This document shows, in pieces, positions 1-11,300 of a DNA stretch of 64,000 nucleotides (positions are counted from its first letter, which is position 1; each line of letters starts with the position of its first letter). Under the pieces are notes generated by a model. It was not told the origin of the DNA and ran no database searches. It saw only the letters and a list, made by a program, of their open reading frames with translations. The position numbers were made by a program, and so were the translations under genes. The DNA comes from Paraescarpia echinospica (Eukaryota > Annelida > Polychaeta > Sabellida > Siboglinidae), in NCBI GenBank assembly GCA_020002185.1, contig CM034543.1, positions 5,997,333 through 6,061,332 of the forward strand, written 5' to 3'.

Positions 1-524
1 TCCGTCCTCAAACGACTGCGTGACTAGAATCCCGACGAAGCTCTGCACAACTGGCGCGCACTGCTTCTGTGATGACTTGTTTTCCTCCAGGACGACTAGG
101 GACTGACTGTGGTGCTGCATTGACTCGAAGTACTCCTCGAACTCCGAGCTAAACTCACTTCTCGGACTTGAACCGCACATCTGCATACTGACGTCGCAGT
201 TCAAGTTCACGCTGTCATGAGACAACATGATCGGTGAAGCGCGATTTAAACCAATGCCGCTAGAGGGAGTTTTTGTTGCATCAGACGCATCTGACGTCAC
301 GTGTGTCGTGCACTGTTCGGAGGTTTCACTGACCGCCACCAGGCCTGACCTAGCCGCTGATTTGACGACATAGTCACATGACCGGGTGTCCACAGCTGCC
401 GGGGGTGTTCTCTTCGTAGAATGCTGGTTGGCACCGTTACCATGGCGACTAATTAGCGGGCACCGAGCACAGGCGTTACTCTCCTCATCCTCTGTCGATG
501 GAGGGATGTGGCTGCCAGCTGCAG
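1..524 (-). CDS. PARG exon 8 (partial): low-complexity insert segment
   Basis: Open minus-strand exon that runs off the left edge with no stop over about 174 codons. It starts after a strong acceptor (TTATTTTCTTTCCAG, AG at 525-526). It needs two bases to complete its first codon, and the donor at 12228 leaves one base, so the two exons join in phase and total 570 codons from the PARG start. The translation (residues about 396-570) is rich in Ser, Thr, Glu and Ala, with a CARCP motif and an acidic SEFEEYFESMQ stretch, and looks disordered. It resembles no domain I know. In PARG the ATGNWGCG loop should follow the previous exon, so this is either an insertion in the catalytic domain or an exon of another gene. 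Assignment to PARG rests on phase and strand only. Confidence 0.55.
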
Positions 525-571
525 CTGGAAAGAAAATAATAATTACGATCATCATAACAACCTTTTTAGAA

Positions 572-836
572 TAGGCGCACGAGAGGCTGGTGTAATAGGC
601 ACACGAGTGGCTGGTGCAATAGGCACACAAGCGGATGGTGCAATAGGCACACGAGCGGCTGGTGCAATAGGCACACGAGCGGATGGTGCAATAGGCACAC
701 GAGCGGATGGTGCAATACGCACACGAGCGGATGGTGCAATAGGCACACGAGTGGATGGTGCAATAGGCACACGAGCGGATGGTGCAATAGGTGCACGAGA
801 GGCTGGTGCAATAGGCGCACGAGAGGCTGGTGCAAT
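572..836. repeat. 24-bp minisatellite, ~11 copies
   Basis: Consensus GGTGCAATAGGCACACGAGC plus GGAT, 24 bp, repeated about 11 times with few changes. Since 24 is a multiple of three, it reads as an open GAIGTRAD octapeptide repeat on the plus strand and as proline-rich repeats on the minus strand. It lies inside the large PARG intron, about 45 bp from the acceptor of the exon ending at 524, so the open frames are probably incidental. Confidence 0.9.
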
Positions 837-1334
837 GATACTGTGCTCTGATCATAACAGGAGATTTATTTACAAAATACAAAAATGGGCCAAGTGGCTC
901 TGAAGTCCTTTGGACTAATACGTCTATGTGTGACCCCGGCTGATCAAATGAGTGATAAGTCAGAAAAATTATAACATTGTTTTCTTATATCCTTGTAAAG
1001 GTTTGGTAGGGTGCTTTACACGGTTTCAAAAAATATGACTGCTACAAAAATTGGTAAAGTTATGGAGCATTGAACATGGTAGGGGTCAAAAAGTGAAAAT
1101 GAAGAAAACGGCTGTTGAAGTTTTACATTATATATGCAAATGGATTGCATGGATATATTACATGCACAACATTCAAATGTGGCACACGGTATGTATGTTA
1201 TGTTGCAATGATACAGTGGAAGTACAAATATGCTGCTACAAAAACTTATCAAGTTATGCCAGATTATGTCTTTATGTGTAAAACTAAGAGGACAGATTAT
1301 TTGAGAGCAAAATGTAGACTCACTGTTTGACACA
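837..1334. other. intronic sequence, nothing recognised
   Basis: AT-rich sequence within the PARG intron. Only short chance open frames are present, without splice or domain evidence. Confidence 0.5.
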
Positions 1335-1720
1335 GTTTAAAACCTACAGGCAACTGTCCAGTTTAACAGGGTTAGTGGCTTAATGCTGTCTGTTGACACA
1401 ACCTTCTGCCAGTGACCAATTACAGATTAGTCACAGTTTCCATCAAACAATAGCAGGCAGAGAATCTTAGCTCCACAGCTGGGTGTAATACACAACAAGT
1501 TATAAATATAGCTACTCCAAGGTAGACAATTAATTTTAGTTAGCAAATTTTGCATTTTAGGAGACCTTTGGTGCCTTAGAATGATTCAATTAAATACAGA
1601 TGTATTGTGTATAGTGGCACTACCAAATAAAATGTCTACGAAAAATGAGAGAAAAAGTTACTGAACGATTTTTGAATAAAAGGCAAAATGTGAAAATTTT
1701 CCAGTTTGGGGATCCTTTTT
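1335..1720 (+). repeat. Diverged single copy of the 278-bp repeat family
   Basis: This stretch has, in the same order, the blocks seen in the 4.2-5.9 kb array: CAACTGTCCAG, the CTGCCAGTGACCAATTACAG block, TTAGTTAGCAAATTTTGCA, GACCTTTGGTGCC, GAATGATTCAATTAAATACAG, and then a GAGAAAAAGTTACTGAACG tail. The array's last copy has the same tail at about 5890-5950. It is therefore an older dispersed copy of the sequence that was amplified nearby. Confidence 0.7.
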
Positions 1721-1854
1721 GGGGGCCATTACACATAAACAGACCATTCACACAAGATGACATACTAATGCAAATCAAAAAACTAAAAAACAAAAAGGCA
1801 TGTGGTATTGATAATGTTATAAATGAATACTTAAAAACAGCCCCACAGAACTAA
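1645..1854 (+). pseudogene. LINE ORF2 fragment, N-terminal part of reverse transcriptase
   Basis: A 69-codon open stretch ends in the typical entry to LINE reverse transcriptases: a 'PFTQDDILMQIKKLKNKKA' segment followed by CGIDNVINEYLK. In LINEs this reads as helix, basic lysines, then G-x-D-x-I-x-x-E-x-L. No upstream endonuclease or downstream palm is attached here. A second fragment of what could be the same element type appears at 3955-4170. It is a dead remnant in a PARG intron. Confidence 0.7.
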
Positions 1855-1859
1855 TTATA

Positions 1860-3110
1860 GTTATTGTTAAGGTTCTAATATAAGTTTTGAAATAAGCTAA
1901 CCATTTTTCCTAAGAGTTTGCCTCAGATACTAAACGATACTCCAGACCAGAAAGAATTAATGTTTTATGTTGTTTAGAGATATTTTAATGTGTTTAAAGA
2001 CAATTAAAAAATATGTCAAGAATCACCTTAAAATGGCATTTTATTTCATTTTGAGAAACTCCCCAAAAGAAAAATTGGTATGGTTGTAAGTACAAACATG
2101 TTATTGACATTGATACGGGTCTTTGTGTGAACAAATGCATATTGAGTTTGATACAGCTTCGTAAACATTTTGTTACAATGCTGAAAGACAGCAAAAATCT
2201 GTACTGCATTTTTTGGCATGACCCCTTCACCAAACATAAAACCATCCCGTGCAATTTTGGGTAAACACAAGTCGAGTTCATATGCCAAGTTATGGCTTTG
2301 TAAGTATTGTAGTTTTTATAAAAAGTTACATTAAGTAATACTTCCTGGTTGTTACCAATAATACAAGTGTCACCAGATGCTTGTTTTTTTGCTTAGAAAT
2401 GTGACTCTTTTACTGGCATGTGGCTTATTTCAACACAATTTGACAGACACTTCTATTACTTAGATTTCCCCCCAAGGTTTTCCCCGCCAAGTTGTCTCAT
2501 AATATTGTGTTACAAAGGGCCATGTGTTGAACTTGTTGTGGTAGACAAGATTGATTGACACCTGCTGGGGCCAGTCACGTGTCATTGCAAATGGCGGCTG
2601 AGGTCCGGCATTATTGGAGAATAAACAAAACTACCGCCAGTATTTGGTGATTTGACATCATGATGCATTTAGGTAATTATAATACAACAGCATAGTGGCA
2701 TGAGAATAACCAGACTATTATGATCTGCATTCATGGTGAATGAATTTATGTTTGAACTGTGCTGACGCACATGTGATCGTCACTATGGAAACATCGTCAG
2801 TTTCCAAGAATCTGAAAATGGACTTTCCACACACACTAAAAATACTAGTTTTTAAAGGACTGATTGGTGACATCTGGTGATAGTGCCTTGGTTTTTTTAA
2901 TAGTACACATGTTCATACTGACACCTACTAATGTTCTATGAAGAAAAAAATAAAGAAATCAACTGGCATGATACCCGGTGCAGCTACCTTAAGATGTTTA
3001 ACCTAGCTTTATTATCTGACATTGTATATTGGGATCATTAAGCCTATATATACAAACATAGCAGCAGACACTCTGACAGTGTGACTGCTGCCTGGCTAAA
3101 TGGATGCAAT
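1860..3110. other. intronic sequence, no gene recognised
   Basis: AT-rich sequence with only short open frames. I specifically looked on the minus strand for the missing PARG ATGNWGCG exon and did not see it. Confidence 0.5.
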
Positions 3111-3114
3111 GGTG

Positions 3115-3310
3115 CTTTGAAGTTAGTTCTTCTGCCAACTATCCTTTTCACACAAGCCTATAGGTTTAGTGGCTGCCAGCACACTACTGAGCCAAAACTA
3201 CCATGCAGGTGTGAAAAAAGTCCGGATGTATTTGAACTTGAGCCACTAATTAACTGTCCACCATGCAGTAGCAGACAGTTTTATAATAATAATAATCCAC
3301 AAGTTAAGTG
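3115..3310 (+). repeat. Dispersed repeat, LINE/SINE 3' end type with (ATA)n tail
   Basis: The block GGTTTAGTGGCTGCCAGCAC and its upstream TTTTCACACAAG-like part recur in reverse orientation at about 22795-22850 (GTGCAGGCAGCCACTAATCC). The segment ends in ATAATAATAATAAT, like a retroposon tail. No coding part is recognised. Confidence 0.5.
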
Positions 3311-3394
3311 GCAGTGATCTTCCTTTTATCATCCATGTGATGTTTATTGTGAGCAGGGCGGACAAATGGTTATCATACGTAGACAGGTACAGAA

Positions 3395-3510
3395 AGAAAC
3401 TGACGTTTTCTATAAAAAGAATACGTTTGCCTATCAATGGCATGTATTTCTTATTGTTGCCGTTTCTGCCGGGCAGAAAGAGTTTCTGCCTGGCATAAAT
3501 CAAACAACCC
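3395..3510. repeat. Copy of the TTTCTGCCGGGCAGAAA palindrome family
   Basis: Two adjacent palindromes, TTTCTGCCGGGCAGAAA (3463-3479) and an imperfect TTTCTGCCTGGCATAAA (3483-3499), are preceded by a CAATGGCATGTATTTCTTAT stretch. The same order appears in reverse complement at 18600-18690, so this is one copy of a dispersed family. Confidence 0.65.
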
Positions 3511-3954
3511 TATACGTAATTATTAATCAAATGTTTTTTGGTGAATCATAGTTACAGATCATTAAGAGTTATGATGGAAGTAAAATGTTGACATGTTTAA
3601 TGTTCATTTATTGCACTACGTCTTGCATTTAGAGGAATAATTATAATAGAAAATTAAATGTTGTGGCACATATTTTTAAATACATGCTTTGATGAGAATC
3701 CAGGAATTACTTTTCTGTGGCCTAAGAATAACTAATTTCAATTAACTTTCTGCTTATATAAAACAACTGCATAAAATATATATCCATACAAGACACAGAC
3801 TCCGCATATGACATATGTTTTGGGAAGGGAAATAGTGTTCTGTTTCTGGTACAATATACAAAATCTACTGTTAGGGGATAGTCTCAAGGGCCCTTCTCAA
3901 AACCACATCACTAGATAGTGTAAACATTTTGCATTTTGGGGGCTGTGTCAACCT

Positions 3955-4175
3955 TCTTCTCGTGTGATGTAGAGTTACCACAAGGAGAAAACTTATCTCC
4001 TTTGTTATTTGCTATTTACCTGAATGATTTTGAACACCGTTAGTCATAATTATAAGGGATTTGACATGGCAGCTGGTGAAATTTACAACAACCTTAGTGA
4101 TGATGATGTAGACATTTTCTTGCAAATGTATGTTCTACTATATGCTGATGATACTAGAATAATTCAATCAAATAC
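3955..4175 (+). pseudogene. LINE reverse transcriptase fragment with YADD
   Basis: Translation shows the palm motifs of a LINE reverse transcriptase: SCDVELPQGENLSPLLFAIY followed by LNDFE, then after about 50 codons LLYADDTRII. Those are the P-Q-G, S-P-x-L-F and Y-A-D-D signatures. A stop and frame changes lie between them. The sequence passes directly into the first unit of the 278-bp array at about 4160. Confidence 0.75.
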
Positions 4176-5862
4176 AGATTTCTTGTGTACAGCGGAACTA
4201 TGTCAACTCTTCTAATGGTTGACATTTGGTTGTTTCAGGATGACCCCTTAGACTGTAGGCACAACTGTCCAGGTGTCTAGTGGGCACTGTCTATTGACTC
4301 AAGCCTCTGCCAGTGATCAATTACAGATTAGTCACATTTTCCACCAGCCAGCCACAGTGAGGTGTGACATCTGCTGCTGTAGTAGACCATTTAGTTAACA
4401 AATTTAGCATTTTAGGGGACCTTTGGTGCCCTTAGAATGATTCAATCAAATACAGATTTCTTGTGTACAGCGGAACTATGTCAACTCTTCTAATGGTTGA
4501 CATTTGGTTGTTTCAGGATGACCCCTTAGACTGTAGGCACAACTGTCCAGGGGTCTAGTGGGCACTGTCTATTGACTCAAGCCTCTGCCAGTGATCAATT
4601 ACAGATTAGTCACATTTTCCACCAGCCAGCCACAGTGAGGTGTGACATCTGCTGCTGTAGTAGACCATTTAGTTAGCAAATTTAGCATTTTAGGGGACCT
4701 TTGGTGCCCTTAGAATGATTCAATCAAATACAGATTTCTTGTGTACAGGGGAACTATGTCAACTCTTTTAATGGTTGACATTTGGTTGTTTCAGGATGAC
4801 CTCTTAGACTGTAGGCACAACTGTCCAGGGGTCTAGTGGGCACTGTCTATTGACTCAAGCCTCTGCCAGTGATCAATTACAGATTAGTCACATTTTCCAC
4901 CAGCCAGCCACAGTGAGGTGTGACATCTGCTGCTGTAGTAGACCATTTAGTTAGCAAATTTAGCATTTTAGGGGACCTTTGGTGCCCTTAGAATGATTCA
5001 ATCAAATACAGATTTCTTGTGTACAGGGGAACTATGTCAACTCTTCTAATGGTTGACATTTGGTTGTTTCAGGATGACCCCTTAGACTGTAGGCACAACT
5101 GTCCAGGGGTCTAGTGGGCACTGTCTATTGACTCAAGCCTCTGCCAGTGATCAATTACAGATTAGTCACATTTTCCACCAGCCAGCCACAGTGAGGTGTG
5201 ACATCTGCTGCTGTAGTAGACCATTTAGTGAGCAAATTTAGCATTTTAGGGGACCTTTGGTGCCCTTAGAATGATTCAATAAAATACAGATTTCTTGTGT
5301 ACAGCGGAACTATGTCAACTCTTCTAATGGTTGACATTTGGTTGTTTCAGGATGACCCCTTAGACTGTAGGCACAACTGTCCAGGGGTCTAGTGGGCACT
5401 GTCTATTGACTCAAGCCTCTGCCAGTGATCAATTACAGATTAGTCACATTTTTCACCAGCCAGCCACAGTGAGGTGTGACATCTGCTGCTGTAGTAGACC
5501 ATTTAGTTAGCAAATTTAGCATTTTAGGGGACCTTTGGTGCCCTTAGAATGATTCAATAAAATACAGATTTCTTGTGTACAGCGGAACTATGTCAACTCT
5601 TCTAATGGTTGACATTTGGTTGTTTCAGGATGACCCCTTAGACTGTAGGCACAACTGTCCAGGGGTCTAGTGGGCACTGTCTATTGACTCAAGCCTCTGC
5701 CAGTGATCAATTACAGATTAGTCACATTTTCCACCAGCCAGCCACAGTGAGGTGTGACATCTGCTGCTGTAGTAGACCATTTAGTTAGCAAATTTAGCAT
5801 TTTAGGGGACCTTTGGTGCCCTTAAAATGATTCAATCAAATACAGATTCCTTGTGTACAGTT
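4163..5862 (+). repeat. 278-bp tandem array, 6 full copies plus a partial
   Basis: The anchor TTCAATCAAATACAG (or TTCAATAAAATACAG) occurs at 4163, 4441, 4719, 4997, 5275, 5553 and 5831, exactly 278 bp apart each time. The units differ by only a few substitutions, so the amplification is recent. A diverged single copy lies at 1335-1720 and a more distant relative at 7740-8030. No open frame is conserved across units. Confidence 0.95.
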
Positions 5863-6269
5863 GCACCACCACATGAAATGTATATGCAAAATTAGAGAAA
5901 AAGTTGCTGAACAGTTTTTGAGAAAATAGGCAAAATGTTACATTTGACCAGTTTTGGGGTCCTTGGAGGAACGCTGTATCATACAATAACAATGAAGGCA
6001 GTACTCAACACAGTGGTACAAGTACTAGTTCACAGGGCTACTTTATCTTAGCAACTGCCTGTTTACTACAGTACATCAGCCCTTAAAGGAAATAAAAACA
6101 AGGCATTAGCTAAAATCTGTTTTCCATGTGTACAGAAAGTTTAATATTACAAGTAACATTCTAGAACATTTAAAAAATACAGAAAAATACATTTGTAGCA
6201 TAAATTCGATTTTAAACCCGTCTGTGTAGCGATTCCCGCGGAAAATAAAAATTTAATGAGCTAGGCGAT
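5863..6269. other. Array flank and unassigned intronic sequence
   Basis: The first ~90 bases continue the repeat-family tail (GAGAAAAAGTTGCTGAACAG). The rest is AT-rich with nothing recognised. Confidence 0.45.
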
Positions 6270-7535
6270 CACGTGGTATCTTAACGTCACACATGACTCA
6301 CACTCGCAGCAGGCCGACCCTTTCTATGCATTCAGAGCATGTATACATGGATAATGTTGGGGTCGAAACGAGCGTCAGAATGAGTTGTTATGCAATAATC
6401 CGATGTAATACAAACACTAGTCATCATAGAGGAACAAGCAGTTATCTTACGGTTCCACATGAATTCAATTCTATTCAAAACAATGAATGCGAATGAGCCT
6501 ACAAGTACAAGTCGACTAGGTTTCGCCGAGCTTGGCCCAGGGCTCGTTTTCAGAATAATTATATTGAATGCAACCAACGGGAGATAATGTACACCAATAT
6601 ACATACATAGCAAACATATATCGTATCCAACTACAGAAAGGAACGTGTAAAATCTCATAATATCACTAGAATATTGATGTATGAAGGAGGAGTTGTACAA
6701 TTTATCATAACAACTGAAATCAGTCAGCGAATTTCTGCCGGCCCTGATAGCTCAGTTGGTAAATGCATTGGTTCCTTGGCGTCTGTTTTACAATCGGGCG
6801 ACGCCGGTTCAATCCTGACAGCATGCAAACTATTGATTTTCTTTACCCTTTTTTGTTTATGTTTTCACAAAGTTATATAAACCAAATCATTTAGTATACT
6901 ATGATGCACTGTTTGTAAATATTTTTTATATTTTTGTAGTAATTATTTATTTGCCACAAAAAATGAAAATATGGTAATTATATAACGATGTTTCAAAATT
7001 GTATTTATCCAGACAGATCACAATCTGTTTTCACATATGTAATTACAATATATTACTGTACAATATATTTACAATTAATAAATTAGATATCCATTACAGC
7101 GTCGGAAAACCTCTAACTGATTTAAGTTGTTATGGTAAATTGTACAACTCCTTCATATATCGATATTCTAGTGATATTATGAGATTATACACGTTACTTT
7201 ATGTAGGTGGATACAATATATGTTTGCTATGTATGTTTATTTGTGTAGATTATCTCCCGTTGGTTGCATTCGATATAATTATTCTGAAAACGAGCCCAAG
7301 CTCGGCGAAACCTAGTCGACTTGTAGGCCCATTCGCATAGGTTGTTTTGAATAAAATTGGATTCATGTGGAACCGTAAGATAACTGCTTGTTCCTCTATG
7401 ATGATTAGTGTTTGTATTACGTCGGAAAATTGCACAATAACTCATTCTGACGCTTGTTTCGACCCAAAAGCTATACTTGTAAACATGGTCTGAATGCATG
7501 GAAAGGGTCGGCCTGATGCGAGTTTGAGTCATAAG
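6270..7535. mobile_element. Long inverted repeat (~450-bp arms) around a ~350-bp loop
   Basis: The left arm (about 6270-6735) and right arm (about 7090-7535) are reverse complements at roughly 80-85 percent by eye. Matching blocks include GCAGGCCGACCCTTTCTATG against its complement near 7500, GAGGAACAAGCAGTTATCTT, and the TACATAGCAAACATATATCG block. The same open frame therefore appears on both strands. The loop holds a tRNA-like sequence. It could be a hairpin-type non-autonomous DNA element or an inverted duplication. Confidence 0.75.
6741..6826 (+). ncRNA. tRNA-like Pol III promoter (SINE head or tRNA pseudogene)
   Basis: TAGCTCAGTTGG at 6748-6759 is a perfect A box. GGTTCAATCC at 6806-6815 is a near-perfect B box (GGTTCGANTCC), with normal tRNA spacing. 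The T-arm and acceptor stem do not pair well (CCTGACAGC instead of a complement), so this is not a working tRNA gene. It is better explained as the head of a tRNA-derived SINE or a tRNA pseudogene. Confidence 0.6.
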
Positions 7536-7739
7536 TGATGTCACATCTCGGCATCCCGAAAAGCGTGCCAAAAATATGCATATTCGAAAATGTCCGGATG
7601 TACAGCATAAAATGTGGAATTTCTAATTCATTGAATTTTTTTGATTTTTTTTGCATGTTGGACGTGGAAATAGATAGCAGGATGTAATATAACATAAATT
7701 CAAGCAATAGATGTTTTTATTCCCTTTAAGGCAGAATCT

Positions 7740-8035
7740 AATGCCCCTCAATGACACATCATTAATCTGGCCAATGCCATGGCATGCAGCCTGTGTAGTG
7801 TCTACTAGAGTTCCAGTCTCTTAAGGACATTGTCTTCTAGCAACCAGTCCAATGTGAGACAAACACACTACACTACGTAACATCTAGTTTTGGGGGGCTC
7901 TGAGGAGCCCTTAGAATGATTCAATCAAATCCAGATTTCTCAGGCATGGTGGCAGTGCCCTGAGATATGTCTATGCAAAATTTGAGAAAAAGTTGCTGAT
8001 CGGTTTCTGAGATATGGCAGCAGATGGCGCACAGC
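7740..8035 (+). repeat. Distant relative of the 278-bp repeat family
   Basis: Shares CCCTTAGAATGATTCAATCA, a CAGATTTCT block and GAGAAAAAGTTGCTGATCGG in the same order as the array unit and its tail, but with a different 5' half. Confidence 0.55.
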
Positions 8036-8116
8036 GGACGCAGAGTGATGGCATCAGTCCATTGGCCCTTTGGGCTAAAGGATTCAAAATTGCAGGAATG
8101 TTACAATTTCATACAT

Positions 8117-8296
8117 TCATGATATAATGACGGGGGGGGGGGGTTGCTCTCTGGAATACTTCTGTAGATGCTGTAACTGCTTCCTGAGTGAGTGAGTTCC
8201 ACTGTGGGATAGAGAATACATAGAAGGAGTGCTGGTAGGTCGTGCAGGAGGCTGGTAGTGTTCATAGTATAAGGTGGCATCTGGTGCAGGCATCTG
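8117..8296 (-). CDS. Candidate exon, product unknown
   Basis: An open minus-strand stretch follows a good acceptor (ATCATTGTTACCACAG at 8297). The translation starts QMPAPDATLYYEHYQPPARP and continues with a Ser/His-rich part and LRKQLQHLQKY. It lies inside the PARG intron, but its frame does not fit the one-base overhang of the donor at 12228. It would be skipped, be an alternative exon, or not be an exon at all. A run of Cs follows at the 3' side and no strong donor was seen. Confidence 0.25.
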   Translation of the reverse strand, partial: QMPAPDATLYYEHYQPPARPTSTPSMYSLSHSGTHSLRKQLQHLQKYSREQPPPPVIIS

Positions 8297-8390
8297 CTGT
8301 GGTAACAATGATACGGAAACTGATGCGCACTGGTCTGAGGAGAATTTTAAACAACACTTTTAAACAGAAGCTGGTGAGAGTGGACTAAAG

Positions 8391-11300
8391 TTAGGCCATA
8401 AGCCAGGACCCCAAATTGTGGCCACCAGTACAGTTTAAGGGACGAATGCTCATATTGATTTTTGGCTAGGCCTACATCCCTGGAGATGGAAAATATGTGA
8501 TAGCATTGCAGCACTGGTAGCTTTTCTGTGATAAATCATTCTTTTGATTGCCAGCCCCATTTCTGCGACAAGTTTCCTATGAAATTGCTAATGGGGGCAC
8601 CATGTACAAACCATTATAAGATATTTATTATACATCACAGGAGACTGAAAATTTGATACACTGGGATTGAAATGTCATGCTTTACAAACATGTCAAAACT
8701 ATTGTCATATCTTGAGAATTGTGGATGTTGAGGTATGTTATCTACAACATCTTAAAATGCAATCCACAGCATTCAGGTTTTCAACCAAAAATAAAAGTTC
8801 TGGCTAAAACCCACATGTATCCTCATACAAGGTTCTTACAGCACCAGAATGTTGGGCTACACCCCTAGAGATGGAAAATACGTGATAGCATTGCAGTATG
8901 CACAGCTGTCTGTCAGAAATAACTCTTTTCGACACTTTCCCCATTTCCGTTAAAACTATTTGTTTATAAAATTGTCTAAGTGGTGTTCACACACAAACCA
9001 TTATAAAATTCATTTTATCATTCATAGGAGTATGAAAGTTGGATACTTTGTGGGAGAAGCATCACGGTTAACACTCATATGAAAATTAATGTAATAGCTT
9101 GCGAACTGATGATTTTATGGCATTTTATCTAGCACATCTCAGAATGAAATCCACACCATTCAGGCTTTCAACAACACAAATTCACTTAAAAAGTTCTGGC
9201 TAATAACCTCATGTGTCCACAAACAAGGCTCTTGGTGACAAGACTTCAGTTATTATTATTTAGAATTGTCAGGATATCATTTACGCAGTGACATGCGGCA
9301 ACCATAAACCCAAAAAACATATGCTGCTATCCTGTGCTGTGAAAACACAAATTGGCAATGTTGAAGTAATCCAGACACTGAACCGATTTGGACATGGGGT
9401 GTCATACTCACTGCTGGAGGAAAACGACACTGCTCTATACCTCCAGAATCTAGCATCCACCATGAATCATCAAGTTGTACTTCCAACCGCCATTCAACCT
9501 TCTATGTTCACAAATCTAGCCTGGGACAATACTGACAGATTGGAAGTGGCTATTACAAAGAAAGGGACATCTCGTTGGGTGAATGGAACTACAGGGCAAA
9601 TGCTGTGGATCACATCTCCCCAAAGCCAATCTGCCAAGTATTGAGAAACAAAAGCAAAGAATTGTTTCAATTGAACACCAAGAGTTAGAAGTGAATGCTG
9701 CTGGTGAACGCATTGAGTCACAACCACTGATGACCAGAGCAACTGATGCACAGGAAACCAAGGAAACAGTACAAGTTGCCCGAGACATGATTATGATACT
9801 GGTACTTGCTAAACATGCAAACATGGAGAATCAGACAATCCCGAGCTGGACTGGATTTAACATCAGAACGAGATATTTGATAAACTCCTCAGAGGACGTG
9901 ACCAGTTACCTGCCTACCACCAATCACCCATTAGAGACTGGAGGAACGTTCAGAGCCAAGTCAACAACAAGACCAATCTGATCTCTTTCCTGGTCAACGA
10001 ATGGAAGAAGGCCGAGTACACAAAGCAGCCACAGGACAAGGCGCTCTTTGCCAAGTTGAAGACGAATGCTACACGATTACTCCAGAAGGCAGCAAGGAGG
10101 TTCCAGTTCTCCGGTGTACACATGAGGAAGCTGCCGGAGAGGGCTACACAGTTGTTGTAATCAGCTCAGAAGACACATATGTATTCATCATGTGACTGGT
10201 ACTCAATGACAACAATAGAGCCTAGTTTTCCAGAAATGTCCTACTAGAACCAGAACATGAATCCTTCATATTATAAATATAGTAACCACAGTTGGCAAAG
10301 ATGTGTACATAGCTCTCACTGGATTGCACGCATACACTGGATGTGACACTGTCAGTGCATTTGCTGGAAAAGGGATGGCAAGTGATCTGAAACTCTTGAC
10401 TAGCAACAAAGAATCACAGGACACATTTAGGATGCTGGGCCAGGAATGGGATCTCTCTCTGTATCTCATGGACAAACTAGAGGCATTTGCATGCCTTCAT
10501 TATGCGCCAAACTCTTCTGCAATGATCTGAGATACCACCTGTTCGGTGCGAAGAAAGGTGAGATAGAGAGCAATCAACTGTCACCATGCAGGGACTGTTT
10601 GGTGAAATACGCACAACATGCTAAGTACCAGGCTGCAATATGGAGAAGGTGTTTGGAGCAGGATCCAAGGACACCAAGCCCTGTTGGCAGAGGTTGGAAG
10701 TTGGAAATAGAAGAAGTAATTGAGCAGTTGGTTGTAGACTGGATGGAGGGTCAGCCAGCTTCCGAGGCCATGTTGGATCTACTAGCATGTAGTTGTCCGA
10801 GGAGATGTGAACTGCCAAAGTGTGTTTGCTTGTCAAATGGTCTCACATGTACTGGCATGTGCATACTACAACACTGTGACAACCGGGTATCTCGTGTTGA
10901 CAATTATAAAAGTGTAGTAGAGGATGAACTGGAAGATGGCTATCATTACTAAACACTGCCTACTGCCTGAACAAAGAACATGTAAACTAGCATGTGAAAT
11001 GTTCACAGTGCAAAGTGTGCATTACTACAGGTCAGTAACATGTATATGTCTAATATTGTGCATAAATAATAACTGAAGTCCAGTAAACATTCTAGTACAA
11101 CAAGAACCCTGTATGTGGACACATGAGGTTATTAGCCAGACCGTTAAGTGAATTTGTGTTGTTGAACACCTGAGTGGCGTGGATTTCATTTTGAGATGTG
11201 CAGATAAAATGCAAAAGAATCCACAATTCTCAAGCTATTAAATTAGTTTTCATATGAGTGTGATCCACAATGCTTCTCCCGTATAGTATCCAACTGTCAT

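Noticed and set aside
572..836. 24-bp repeats as a CRISPR array or a coding repeat protein
   Set aside because: Units are contiguous without unique spacers, in an animal intron. The open frame only reflects a unit length divisible by three.
6293..6700. Open frames on both strands at 6.3-6.7 kb as genes
   Set aside because: The same frame recurs in the opposite arm of the inverted repeat, so it is shared repeat sequence without domains.
6741..6826. Functional tRNA gene
   Set aside because: A and B boxes are good, but the acceptor and T stems do not pair.
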